Shown: positions 1 through 12,575 of the stretch, one piece after another
Position numbering within the stretch: position 1 is the first letter of the stretch
Layout: every line of letters begins with the position of its first letter
NCBI RefSeq assembly: GCF_036324505.1
Contig: NC_086351.1
Location: forward strand, 5,450,001 to 5,514,000
Reading direction: 5' to 3'
Source: Eleginops maclovinus
Lineage: Eukaryota > Chordata > Actinopteri > Perciformes > Eleginopidae
DNA length: 64,000 nucleotides
Notes under the pieces: generated by a model
What the model was told of the DNA's origin: nothing
Databases searched by the model: none
What the model saw: the letters and a program-made list of their open reading frames with translations, nothing else
Position numbers and translations under genes: made by a program

Positions 1-3000
1 CTCATACACGCTCAAACACGTGCAAACACACATATATTCAAGCTGAGACTGAAACAAATATATAAAGAGCACACGTCAAGTCACACCTTTGTACGAGTGA
101 GTTTTCATATGCATTCAATACAATCTACAAAAGCCCCTAGCATTTTGTATTGTTTTATAATTATGTGGTATGATTATATTGGAAGGCATCATTGGCATCC
201 AAAAACGTATTGCAAATAACGACCCTTGCTGAGAAACCAGGAGCCCGAGATCCGACGAGATCAGTCCAGGTTGGGTATTGTGAACATCAAACGCTTATTT
301 CCTTAACATCTTGGGGGGAGGCATTGCCCCGCTCAAAGGCATATCTTTTTCCTCCAGGCAGATGTAGTTTGGCAAGGCTTGTTAAACCCGAGACAGTTGA
401 TAAAATATTCAGCCAGGCTCATTGTGCTGCTGAGAGCTTTTGGATGTCGCGGGGACCGTGCCGTGCAGATAAAACCAGCTTTGTAGTGCCTCAGCGCTAG
501 CCTCCCTTTGCTTTTCCTTTTTCGTTGACCGCCCGGGTCACCCGTCTGTCAGAGAAATTAATTTTTGTATGATTTCCTTAAAAAGAGCCAAAGTAAAGAA
601 AAGGCAGCCTTTAACTGGAGTAATCCATCTTGCGCCAATGGTGTCAGAGTGATTCACGATTTCCAATTTAGCCATAGTTTGAATCTAAAGTAAATCAGAC
701 AGGACGGCTCCACCCTTTGTGCAGCCGGACGACAAACCCTCAGTGACAAGAGCTTTCAAACGAACATATCCCCCACATTCATCTTGTTCATTTATTACTT
801 TAGACACCCTCTCCTTGTCCTACATAGATCAGCAAGCAAGGACCCCCCGGTATTGTGTGTGGGTGCAGAGAAGGTAACCCATTAAAGCTGCATGGCTGTA
901 GCACTGATTGATCGGACAAGATCGGACAAAAGAGCAGTGGAACGGATAGGGCCCGGGTTTTTAAATCTATGTTTAATTACATTTGCTTTGATTAGTGACA
1001 AGTGAATTCCCTGAGCAGGATGTGATCGCAATTTAGTGACTCCTGCAGTCTGCTGATCATAGACATCTACCTGCTGAGATATACTGTTGAAGCCTTTTCA
1101 TTAATCCTCATGTCACAAACACCGACTTGTGTTAGTTTCTCTAAACGTGAGTGGCCCATATACCTTCTTACTGGCCAGCAGTCAATTCAAAAATATATAT
1201 TTCAGTCATTGCCACACTGGCAAACATACAGACTTAACAGAAAGGTAAATGAATAAGATTGTTAAAAAGGTGCTGCATTGCCACCCCTACCCAACCTGGA
1301 AACAAAAAGGGTCAACCTGCAAAAGAGTCGCTACAGCTATTACCCAGGAGACATACAATTTAACAAAAAATACCATTAAGCTTTGGATAAAACAGATCTA
1401 TTTCTTTATATACAGATTTTGAATTAGAACAAATCGAAATCCTTTTGTACCTGAGTGGACATTTGCCCGTCTCTTTCAAAATTAAAGTGCTGTGCATGTT
1501 GTCGGGCAGATCTGTTTGATCTGCTGCAGTGACGGTGGGTCTCATGTACCCTCAGAGCAGGAACAAGAACACGGGAATCGTTTTCATGATCGCCGACTTT
1601 AACGATCTTTGGAGTAGAGAGATGATCATAGAGCGAGGAATTTAAATAAGCATGTACCCAGGGGCTAGTTTCAAGTCTTTTGGGATACAGCATGAATATG
1701 ATTTTGTAAATTATTGCCCCATTTAGAGTGAAATAGATAGAAGATAAAGTCATACAGTGTACCTTAAGGCAGGAATACCTTGTGATTGTCAGGTCACTAC
1801 CACAGAGTTGTCCTGTTTGTTCACCCTTACAAAGCATTTTGTTGTAGTTCCACCCTCTGTTGTCACTTCTGGTTGCAAAAAAGCATGATGGCGATGGCCA
1901 AAAAGCCAAATCCAAGACTTTTATCCATAGGCCTAGCCCTCAAATCAATAAGTGATGTCCCTCGTTCCATTTCTTATATGCAATATTTACTCTGTGTTTA
2001 TTGTCATCTAATTGTTCACTGTTTAACTTATTTATGTACTCCCATTTGTGGCGTCTATGTCAAATCTTGTTTTCTTTATGAGGGAATATATTTTTGTATA
2101 CCTTAGGTGAACCGAGTCTTTATCTATTCAACAACAATGTAACAACTTGCTTCCTTGCTTTAAAAAATGTGCTCCAGCTGGCCATAGATCATTTAGAGAT
2201 CATTGTGTGTAGGTTGTCTGGCTCGCATACAGTGCAGCAGCAGTCCTTGCAGGTGTAACCTCAGCATGAAGTCCATCCTCGTCCAGGAGCACCAACACGC
2301 TCTGATTAATTGTTCCTGTCAGTTTAGGTCATTTTGTTCTTCCTTTTACTCTGCATATTACTCATATCCGCCCCAACAAAGGCGCACACTCACAACGCAG
2401 AAGGACGTACAGGTACACAGAAGTGCACACATTATAAGTACACATGGACACAGAGATGGTCACTGGCACACACTAAGACACACAAACAAAACCGCTTCCA
2501 AAGGCCGGCCTCATGTGTGTACGCAATTCATGCTCAGGCAGCCAGGCAACGCTCCAAGGTATTCATTACTATTGATGTCAGAATCCACAACAAGAAGTGA
2601 TGGCTGAACCTCCTGCAGTCTGTACTGTTTAAAGCCGAGCTCCTCTCCCCCAGCTGTTGCTCTCTGTCCTCACTTAGAAAGGAGACTGTGATGATTAATG
2701 CACTCTCTGCTGGGATCTCAGAGAGAAAGAACCTGGAGTTTGTGCTGAAGTGCTTCGCTCACATTGTGGTGATTCAGCCGCACAATATGTGCACTGTGGA
2801 GCAACGCTGAAAAACAACAAAATTGAAAATCATGACGGTCTCGCATTGTGCCATGTGTGCGGCTCAAGATAGATTCTGCTGATGCTTGTTCGGTCTTGTA
2901 TCATTGTTACGGGTTTATCATGGTGGTGGATTGTGTTTTATGGCAAGATAAATAATGGCGTTAGTAGGGATGTTAAATAGAGAAAAAGAGGTGAATTTGT

Positions 3001-6000
3001 TCTTGGGTGTGACAGCTTACTTTGATGCCTGTTCCCCTCAGGACTCCTGTGTGTTGCTGACGGTGCTCAGTGTTAGTGTTTAAACTGGTATACTGATAAC
3101 ACAAACCTCATTCGGCTAGCTGGTGCTGCTGAACGCTGGAGATACTGCTCATCTTGGTGAGTGCTGCTGTTCACTCCAGTCAATGTTTGTCAGATACAGC
3201 CCGCAGGGTAAGTAGCTTTGTTGTTGATTAAACAAGGCTTTAATGTATCGTGATAGCTTATTACTTCTGCTCTCATGATAAGCAGTAGCTTACAATACAT
3301 TATAATCTTTGAATATTCTTTTATGTACCAGAAAAGCAATACATGATAAGAAAAAGGGGCACGCTGGTAAAATAAATGCAATATAGATGGTTAAAATAAT
3401 AACATATTGAGGCTGGCCAACATCTCTGATCCCAAAGATGTATTGAACTGTCGTATGGTATCACACCGTACAGTATCGTATCGGAAAATGAAAAGAACTG
3501 AAGCAGGGGTATTTTTACTTTTAGTCTTTAGCATGGGTCAAGTTGAAGGAACATCAGATCTCATACATTTCCCATAATGCAAAGCCTCATAGTGGCATTT
3601 TAACAACCACCCTGCCAGATACATCTTTTCCAACTCCAAACCACACGCACTCGGCCTCTTACAAAATTAGTAGTCTGCGCCCAAACAGAGGGTTATTTTC
3701 TCAGACACCTGCCTTCTGAAAAGCAACAAAGAACCACCGCTGTTTCTTACAGGCTGCATTATACTCATGAGTAAGCTGTCATTTCGGTGTAAAATGTGAC
3801 GTAGTATAGGATAATGAACAAAAACAATACCTTCAATTTTCTTACTTTTAATCATTGCTTTGGTGTGAGCAGCACTCAAGTGGCCTAAAAGATTTGAGTA
3901 GCTATGAAATATAAATATGATGTTGGTACACGCAGAGAGATGTCAAAACAAAGATTTAAACAAACTGCGTTAAAAGCAACATCTGCCCAAATCATCGTCA
4001 ACCTGAATAAAAGAGAGGCGAAACATAACAAAAACAGATGTTTTCATACTGAGCATGAGGCGCTCCTGACTAGAATGAGTATACAAATGATGTGAATCAT
4101 ATTTTATGGCCCTCGTGACGCCGAGAGCCTGAAATAAGTGTTTGATGCATGTTTACAAGGATTAAATGAATTTACTCCTTCCCTTGAATACACTCCCTCT
4201 TCCACTTCCGAAAAAAATGCTAAAAAGGGAAATCCAATCGTTAGTGGTAAACGTCTAAAGAGGTGTTTTAAAAAGAAATAACAGCCATCAATTTAAACTG
4301 CGGGCTGATTCTTCTCTCTTTCTTCTGCCAGTTTATACCCACAGGGTCATGGTGGGGTGTTGACAGCCCTTGTGCTGCACTCTGTATGTGTGGGCATTAG
4401 TTTGCTGTCAGTAGCGCTACCATGGGGTGACTGCTGCCATTAGCTGTTAGATTTCTGATTCACACCCAGTGGGAGTGGGCTTTCAGGAGCCAGGCTGCCA
4501 ACTGGCTGAGGTAGGCCTCATGCCCTCTTTTGTCCTTTATGACCATTGACCCAAACTAGAGCTGAGACACTTTTGAATATAGGATAATCTGTGGATTTAT
4601 AAATATTCATCACTAGTTCTGAGCCAATGGGATGTCTTCATATGTCTTGTTTTATGAGAAATAGTCCAATAACCAACTGATTAAAAAAAAGTTTGACTGT
4701 TGCGTTTGATCCAACAGAATCTGGAGAAGCTGGGAGTTTGAGTGTTAAATGAAGGTGTTTTATCATGTCATGATTAATGACGTTCTTTGGATATGACATG
4801 TGACTCGGTAATAGCTCCATTAGGATCTCCCCCAAAAAGATTGATACAGTAACTCGCCCTTCCCGCAGACCACTATCATGCTTTTTACTATGTGTGCTTT
4901 GGGGGTCATACAGAGTGATTTTGATGAGCTTTAAATCACTTATGTCTTCTACTGAGAAAAAGGCTTAAACCGCTAAGAAAGAAAGATGCTTTTAGTTTTT
5001 TCTTTGCCTGGGTTTTTTTCCAAGAGTTTAAAGAGCTTTTCACCCCACACCAGGCTTTGTTTACTCTGCTCAGTGATGTGTAAAAATGTAATTCTTCCTT
5101 ATCATGACCCAAACATGCAGCCATTTATCCGGCAGCTGCCAGTTTTTATTTGCTCGGCTTCAGTTCGCTTGTCAGCCTCATGAAATGAATACCTGAAATG
5201 GAATTTTGAGTGGTTAAACACAGGTAGTAATTCACCGCCTTTTTTCCTCTAATGAAAATGATTACCATACAATACTGTGCACATTGTTGTCTTCGGCTCC
5301 GGAGGCTTATTAGGATGATCAGTTCTTGTCATTTCATTGCCAAGGACTTTAATAGAATTGCTGGATAATTGCAAAAATGCTAATGGGAATCAGAGTTTTT
5401 CAAATGTAAAATTGCAGAAAACAAATAATAGGAGGGCGGATGAACGTGCAATAGTAATAGCAATTGCTAATATCTGTGAGAATACAAAGAGAATTGCACG
5501 TTAATGTGTTTTTTACGCAAGAAGTGTTTACGACCCAGAAGACAGAGGGAGTATAAATCACATGAGCATCAAGATATTAGTCAGAATATAAATCGAAATG
5601 GATTCAATGATGCGATACTCACAAAAGAAAAAGTCAACAATAAACAATCTTGCCGGCGGTACGGATTTACGACACATAAGCATGAGTCTCAATCTCTTGT
5701 ATAGTTGGACTGGAGGGGGAAACGGGGAACGTTTCAATTACAGTATACATGGAAAGGGCATCTCGGCAGCACGATTGATATGTCATTCTTACAATGTCCA
5801 ATTAAAAAGGGAGAATGCTTCCATTATTCATTTATTAAAAGACCCGTGCCTCAAACTGCATTGAAAGACATGCACATTCCCGGTTAAAGGTGAAACTCCA
5901 TCAGGCGTGAAATGAGTACAGCACACATAAAATAATTCCTATTTCCCCATGGCTACCATAAAATTAGCTTTGCAATTATATTGAATGAGTTTATGTGTTT

Positions 6001-6762
6001 GTGTTTTCATGCCATTGAAACATGCAAATTAGGACTTTTATGATTGGTTTCTATTCATATGATGTGATTTATCATGTACTTCCTTTCCCTGATATCCGCA
6101 ATAAGGCCCAGACAAGTTGGCTTGAAAGGCTAATAAAGAGACAGTTTAGATTTAACAGAACTACTTATAAACAACAGATTTGTACGATATTTCATAAAGT
6201 CATTATTTGCAGTTCCATTACCTCAGAAATAACTTCATAAAGACGTTTTTTTTCTGAATAAATAACCCCTCCTGTCCTCTTTTTGGCCAGTATCACAACA
6301 TCACAGAATGATTGTCACTTGTAGAAAAGTCCTACATCTTTCCCAAGTGTGTTGCTTGTTCGATTAGTATATTAATTAAATAGAAGATTAATCGGCTGCT
6401 ATCTTGATATATCACTATTGATTTTGCAGAGAAAGTATTCCAAAAATATAGCTGTGTTTTAAAAGAAGTATGCTATATGAAATGATCTGGTCCAGCTGCT
6501 CCAACATCTCAGACTTATTGCTTAGCTCTATTTTATATAATTATTAACTGAATGTCTCTGAATTTGGGCCAATAGTTGGACAAATAAACAAGCAGCATAA
6601 ATGAATAAATAAAAAATGGGCTTTGGGCTATTTGCATTTTTTAAAATAATGCTTTATATACTTAACCAAGCATAAACTCAATCAACATGGCTGATATTCA
6701 AGATAACTAATACAGTATATTGAGAAGAAACTAAAGCAGCATTTGTAGGGTAGTATTCACTG
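1..6762. other. non-coding stretch, no gene recognised
   Basis: No coding region is supported. The open frames here (up to 163 codons, minus strand, 1424-1915) resemble no protein I know and sit in ordinary AT-rich DNA. The first 60 bases and about 2376-2490 are degenerate CA-rich sequence. About 5330-5900 is unique-looking DNA with several TAATTGC/GCAATTA-type homeodomain cores and no repeat character, so it is a possible conserved non-coding element, but nothing within one sequence proves it. I see no RNA gene or intact mobile element. Confidence 0.6.
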
Positions 6763-6779
6763 CCTGCAGGTGGCGCTGC
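6763..6779 (+). promoter_or_regulatory. CTCF-like binding site
   Basis: The 17 bases contain CCTGCAGGTGGCGCTGC, which fits the vertebrate CTCF core (CC-N-x-CAG-G/K-GGCGC-T) at nearly every informative position, including the GGTGGCGCT block. CTCF binds such sites to anchor chromatin loops and insulate domains. The site lies in otherwise featureless DNA between 5' AT-rich sequence and a GC-richer patch. The motif match is seen directly; occupancy is inference. Confidence 0.5.
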
Positions 6780-8505
6780 TTTCAGAGCTGCAGGGGTTTA
6801 AATGGAATTCAGCATCTTTTGCTGGAGTGCTGTGTCCTTATTGACTAATAGTCGAATGTGCTTAGAAAAGAGGGGCAATAGTTCATATGAAAATGAACTT
6901 TGCTCGAGTATCTGCTGTGTAACTGGCACGCCATTAAAGGAATACTTATGCAAAGAGAAATGGCCTGCGGGGTCTTTATCGTGACCCAGTTCAAACTTTG
7001 CGGGAGGCGAGAAAAAATTCCTCATAGCTTCTCTTCTTCTCGAATACAGCGGAAAAAGATGGAATACATTAATGGCAATGGAGGACTATGACCTGACACA
7101 TAAATCAATGGCGATGAAGATGTGCCCGACAAATCCAAAGGAGATGGGTAGAGCATTCTGTTGCTTCCCCAGTGACATCGGGTGGAACTGGCTTACTGAG
7201 TGGGGAATAGCTCAAGTGCTTAACAATACGTAAAAAATGCAGGCTGATTGAATCCATGCACTCCCACTCCAGCAGCTTCCTCCTCCAGCTACTACATTGG
7301 ACCTAATTATCCCTAGTAAGCAGCTGCCTGGGGATAAGCCGCATCTGAATACTCAAAACTGTCTGTTATACCTCACAATATAAGCCTGCGTTACTCTGGT
7401 TATCAGCATTTCCTGCTGCTTCAAGCTGCTTCGTCCATTTCCTAAATAGCATAATTGCCTTGACACGCTCGTCACGTGTGGCATGAAATGTTCATTCCAC
7501 CTTAATTATCTTCCCCAGGGGTCATCGCGGTGACTTCTGCAGAGTAAATAAAGCAGCGCCGCATGCACACAGGCGAGCCTAGCAGTGTTAGTCAGTGCCT
7601 TTTAAAAAAAAAGTCGGAGCCCAAATGAGTGCCTCGTTCGCCATAATTAAACCTCCACCTTGACACATTTCAACAATTACCTTTTAATCACTTGGATCTT
7701 CCTAAATCAGAATCTCATGGCTGACGTTTATAACTCAGTCTTCTCTGCGGCTGGGGCGAAGGGTCAGTCTCATCAAATGAAATTTGAAATAAATCATGTG
7801 AGGTAATTGAGAGTGTGAGAGGAGCCAGTCTCGCCTTGTGACAAAACATGTCGTCTCAGCAGAGAGTGATGGCTGCTGGGAAGTCAGGAGGAACTTCCAA
7901 CTGAACCCGTTTGGTGCATGTTCTTTAATACTTTAGTAACTACTTTCAGGGATATTAAATAAGTTAATTTAAGAAACTTTGAGTCATTTCCGAAGTGCTG
8001 TTGTACATGAAATCAGGTGCTCCCTACAAACCCTCTCATCACCTTTATCAAGAATACATCTGTTTCACTCCTTGAGTTTAATCCACTTGACAAAATCGGT
8101 AATGTCATGATGCCTTTAGTGAATGATGAAAGCCAAGAGAAATGCTAGTTCATATTAACATTCCCATCTGCATATGTCTTATTCATTTTTTTTCACTCTG
8201 GAGCAAATTAAACCTGAAGTCAAACTCGGGACATTTTTTCTGCACTGAAACCCAATTACACTTCACTTACTGTAGACAGCACAGCACCCTGCACTCCACA
8301 TTTCAAATGAAATCTCTGATGCCCGTGTCATAACTTAAGCACATTTGCAAATTTAAGATGATTCATTCTTTTCTGTTTTGACTTATACGAGCAGTGGCAG
8401 GATAAATACAATGATATCAGCTTTGTTCCTCACAATGAGTCCCTCAGTTGTTTCACCAGCAAATGTAAATGTAAAATTCGTGTAAATCCATTCTACAAAG
8501 TCTCA
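6780..8505. other. non-coding stretch, possible conserved element
   Basis: No gene is visible. The part from about 7440 to 7720 is unique-looking, with CpG-containing blocks and AATTA/TAATTA homeodomain cores close together, a texture often seen in vertebrate enhancers. The rest is plain AT-rich sequence with no repeat I recognise. Confidence 0.5.
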
Positions 8506-8910
8506 AAAGGGGCCCTATTATGCTTATTGTAAGGTTCATATATTATTATTTGTTCATAATGCTCATGTAGGACTTTATTTGTCTCATACCGCCTGTGCTG
8601 CAGCACCTCTTTTCACCCTCTGTCTGAAACCAGAGCCCAATCTGCTCTTATTGGTGAGCTAGCCAGCTCTGTTGTGATTAGTCAACTGCTTAGAGATGTC
8701 CAGCCTATTAGCCTATCAAGTATAATGTGTTGGAGCGCTAGCCCATAGAAGCCTGATTGTCAGGTAGCGATGTCATTATGTTACGTAAGTAAACAAATGA
8801 GTGAAAGAGAAACTTTGTGATTTTCACCTTTGCAGACTATTAACATGCAAAACAACCTAAAACACACTACAGGAAAGGGAATTCCCCAAAGAGAATAATA
8901 GAACCTCTTA
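8506..8910 (+). mobile_element. MITE family 1, copy A (complete)
   Basis: This is a non-autonomous DNA transposon copy of about 405 bp. It begins with a GGGGCCCTATTATGC-type terminus and ends with an inverted match, so the ends form an imperfect TIR of about 18-20 bp whose consensus reads near AGAGGYCCTATTATGCT. The body contains the landmarks GTCTGAAACCAGAGCCCA, the CAGCACCTCTTTTCACCCTC block and a block near TGTGTTGGAGCGCTAGCC, all recurring in five other copies in this window. It has no coding capacity. I recall this as a common teleost repeat but cannot assign a superfamily. Orientation is defined here by the GAAACCAGAGCCC strand. Confidence 0.8.
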
Positions 8911-11900
8911 AAAGCAAGAGGAGTTTATGCAGACTTAATCGTTGCTACTGTAACCAATTATTTGTTCTAAGCTATAGCAAATAGTCAAACTAAATTGTGG
9001 CGCAATTTAGTATTATTGTTTATCCAGGAAGTGCTTTTAAATGAACTAATAAAACTATGAGATAGGAACAAAACAGCATAACATTAATGGCATTCTGTAA
9101 ATTAAGACACAACTGCAGCTTACATTTTGTCATTGGATTTTTAATAAGTTTGCAAACCAATTAAAGACGTATCTTTTTAATTTGGCTTTTTATTCGGGTT
9201 AAATTACTGGTAGCATTATTAATGTTTTGTTGTATTGTGTGATTATTGTGTCGTTTGTTTTCCTCCTACAGTGCAACTGCTTTTTATTTGTTAGTACCTT
9301 CTGATCTTTTGGGCTGCAGCTTTGCATGAAATCCCGAAAAATAAATCAAATTATAATAATGTTCTTTAAATAACAGCCAGTGTGCACACCAAATATGTAT
9401 AGGACCTTATTCATCCAGTAAATCTTCATAATAGATATTCAAAAGAGTTTTGTTATGGGTAGTGAATAATCTGAGTTGTTCTTACACCGCTGCACATTTA
9501 TATTGAGACACATTTTTATCTAACACCAAAATAAAAACCAGAGGAGGCACTGATTTCTAGCTGCAAAATGTAAACTATAGCCTTCTAATGACAGCTGTAC
9601 ATTAGCTTTAAAAGAGAAGGAGGAAACACTGTGGAGATGTGAAGCAAGGAGACTAACCCCACCTGCTGACTGGTGCTACTTCCCAAGAGAGGAGGGAGAG
9701 CAGGGGGCAAATATGGCCTCGAGACAGAGGGTCTGTCACAGTGTAGCCAGTGCCAGGCTGATTTCACGCTTGATGTCCCCCTGAGACCAGAAAGATGTGC
9801 CATTACTCCCTGTAAGTATATTCTCCACCAACAGGGGTCACTCTGTGTTTAGGAAAAAAAGAAGACCGGCAGCTGATGGGAAAAATAGTAACAAGAGGGA
9901 GAAAAGGGTAATCAGGAAGCAACTTGAACAAAGGTGAGCTTGGAGGGAAAATAACATGGGTGAGGGTTGGTGGCCAAGGGGGGAATGACATAGGAGATGA
10001 GTGTGGACATTTCTGGGGGAGAACAGATTGATTAGAGCAAATTAACCGAGCTAAACGCAGATGGACTTGTCCACAAAGACAAAAGGGAGAGACAGACAGC
10101 AGGGGCTAGAGAAAGGGATAGAAAATAACAATCTGAAATTGAGAAAGAGGTGAGGGAGGGACTCCAGTGGGCGGCATACCATTTGGCACTAACAACTCCA
10201 CTGTTGTCTTGAAAACTGGTCAGGGAACAGACTGGACATTTTCAAAAATCCCACCAGCTCTGTGATGGCTGTGGTGCTATGATCCTCAGGGAGTGAAAAG
10301 GATGGATTAGTCCATTTTTATTGCTTGGCAAACGCACCCAACAGCCCTGTCTGCTCATCAATCATTCACAGTATACTCCTATTCCCCAGTAAGCTGCCCC
10401 CTCGTCCTCTCTTTTCTCCTTCCAAATCCTCCCTTTCCTTTTCCCATTCTTCTTTCGTTCTGTCTATTCTCCACTGTCAGTCCTCAGAGCCTCGAAGCAC
10501 AAGTTGAGATACATTAAAGATGAATGTGCAAGGATCTTCCCATAGGATCCTGTCTTAAGTTTGTGGAGTGTCCGTGTCTTAAGTCTGTTTCACTGCCTCA
10601 CACTCTTCACTGTATTGGTTGGACTTAATGTGACGATGAAGAGTGTTCTTAAGGTAGCTCTCCTCTCTGACAATTAGCGGGAGCTTAACGGGCATCCAGC
10701 CAAAAAGATTTTACTCACAATTAAACAGCCAGGTAATCTCATCTTTAGAGTACTGCACTTTGATGTAACTGTTTTCACAACAGGTAAAGTGGAGTAGAGC
10801 AGAATAAAATACAGTCCACTGGGTTAGAAAGCTCCAACTCTCCAGAGACAAAACAGAGTTTTTGAAGCGCGGGGTTAGCCACTGAGCTGTGGCCTTGCAA
10901 ACAAACATCCCCATATCTTATGTCAATGCTTTACAGATTTAAAGTCTAAATATTTGAAATTTTTTGAGGCACTTCACCAGAAATACACCTTAGGAGGGGT
11001 AGTGTGCAATGATATTGAATGTATACTTTCTTTGATTTTGAAATCTCAATAAAAACTGTTAAACAAAAATTTGACTTGAACATTTGAACTGAATAGCTTC
11101 ATAGCGTAGCAAAAAAATGCAATTAAGTTTTGTATGTATACCAATTAGTTTCTGAAATGAGTAACGAGAAGCCAGGCCATTTTGGAATAATAGGTTATGC
11201 ATGTTAAGCACTAAAACACTGCCCTGTGGACAGCATCATTGTGCTTTCCTTTTCTTTCTCCTTCGACACCATTTTTAGCTTGGTCAAAAAACTGAATTAA
11301 TGTCTCTTCTCTGATCAGAGATTGGAAAGTAATTTCCCTCTCCCCCCTCCTTTTCCCTCCTTTTTTTATTTGAGGAGCAAATGAATTTTCCATGCAAGCC
11401 ACCGTGCTCTCTCTTTCCTAACAGATGTTTGGGTGTATGCGAAGCATCCTGGGTGATTAACCCTGGATTTCGTTCGACTAAATTTGGATGCTCCAGATTC
11501 TCGTCGGCAGTGTTGTGGGATCTAAGTACTCTCACGTAACTCTGAGGTGCTTCCTTATCTATTTTTAATATCAGCGCTGGAGGAAGAATTCATCCTGTAC
11601 TTATTGCTCAGGTAAAGATACTAAAACCACACTATAAACATACTCTGTTAAAAGTTAAAGTCATGCTAAAATATGTCATGATATATGTAGTGATTAAACT
11701 ATATGTACTCGTGCAAAAATAAAAGTAGGATTACAGAAAGAGGACTTGAGACAATGACTATTTCTTATGATGTATTATATTATATATGTATTTTTGGAAT
11801 TAATGGATTGATTGGTTTGTCAAAATTAATCTATAATAGGAAATAATCTGTCACAGTTAGGCCTCATTTACATCTTAACAAGGCCTGATATTTGTCTAAT

Positions 11901-12542
11901 TGTCCAAATTTAAAAATGATTAAAATAGATTGAAACTATTTTAAGGAAGATGATCTATTCCTCCCATTTGTAATGCCTGAATCAGGACATGTTTGGCTAT
12001 TTTGCTCAATTAATTTACTGTCGATCAATAAATCAGTTAATCTATGTAATGTTTCATCGCTCAAATGTTTAGTATGCATTGATTTGTAAAGAAAAAAAAA
12101 CTAAATATTGTAAATACTGAAAAGTACAATATTTACCTCTCAAAGGAAATGAAGGATAAGTGAAATGTCCCATAAAGAGTTAATATGAAAATATGAAAAA
12201 AGTGAACTTAAGTAATTGAGTCAATGTGCTTTGTTACATATCACCACTGAAAAACCACATCAAGTACGTACATGATATAAAAATAATAAGGAGCATATCA
12301 AGCCATCCCCGTGAACATCATCACAATCCATTATTCAAGGCAGCGAGACTCACTTTCTCTCTTAAAAGCCTCCTCCATTATTCCCCCCAAACAGCAGTGT
12401 TTTTCTATACAACACTGCTGTAAATTATTTTAGGAGTGTACTCTCTGCTTTGGGAACACCTCTTGAAATCAAACAACTGACAAAAGTAGGATGTGCTTGT
12501 TTTCATGATGTAAGGCGTCCTCAAAAGAAGTGTCTTTTTCTT
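8911..12542. other. non-coding stretch with purine/pyrimidine-rich tracts
   Basis: No gene is visible. About 9830-10170 is purine-rich on the plus strand, and 10380-10470 and 11225-11375 are pyrimidine-rich. The part from about 11750 to 12130 is AT-rich and contains ATCAATAAATCAGTTAATC-like sequence, possibly worn remnants of a common fish repeat, too degraded to call. Short frames over these tracts are compositional. Confidence 0.55.
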
Positions 12543-12575
12543 TGTGTGTGTGTGTCTGTGTGTGTGTGTGTGTGT
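12543..12575. repeat. (GT)n microsatellite
   Basis: A dinucleotide TG/GT array of about 33 bp, interrupted by one C about halfway. It accounts for the minus-strand frame with alternating His-Thr residues that overlaps it. Confidence 0.97.

Noticed and set aside
1424..1915. 163-codon minus-strand open frame, the longest in the window
   Set aside because: No recognisable domain or composition of a real protein, and a second unrelated frame overlaps it on the other strand. Frames this long are expected occasionally by chance over six frames of 64 kb.
11750..12130. ATCAATAAATCAGTTAATC-like sequence, with a similar GGATCGACTCATCGCTTCAGCTCT at about 52665-52690
   Set aside because: They resemble a common fish repeat that ends near ATCGTTTCAGCTCTA, but are too short and diverged to call as elements.
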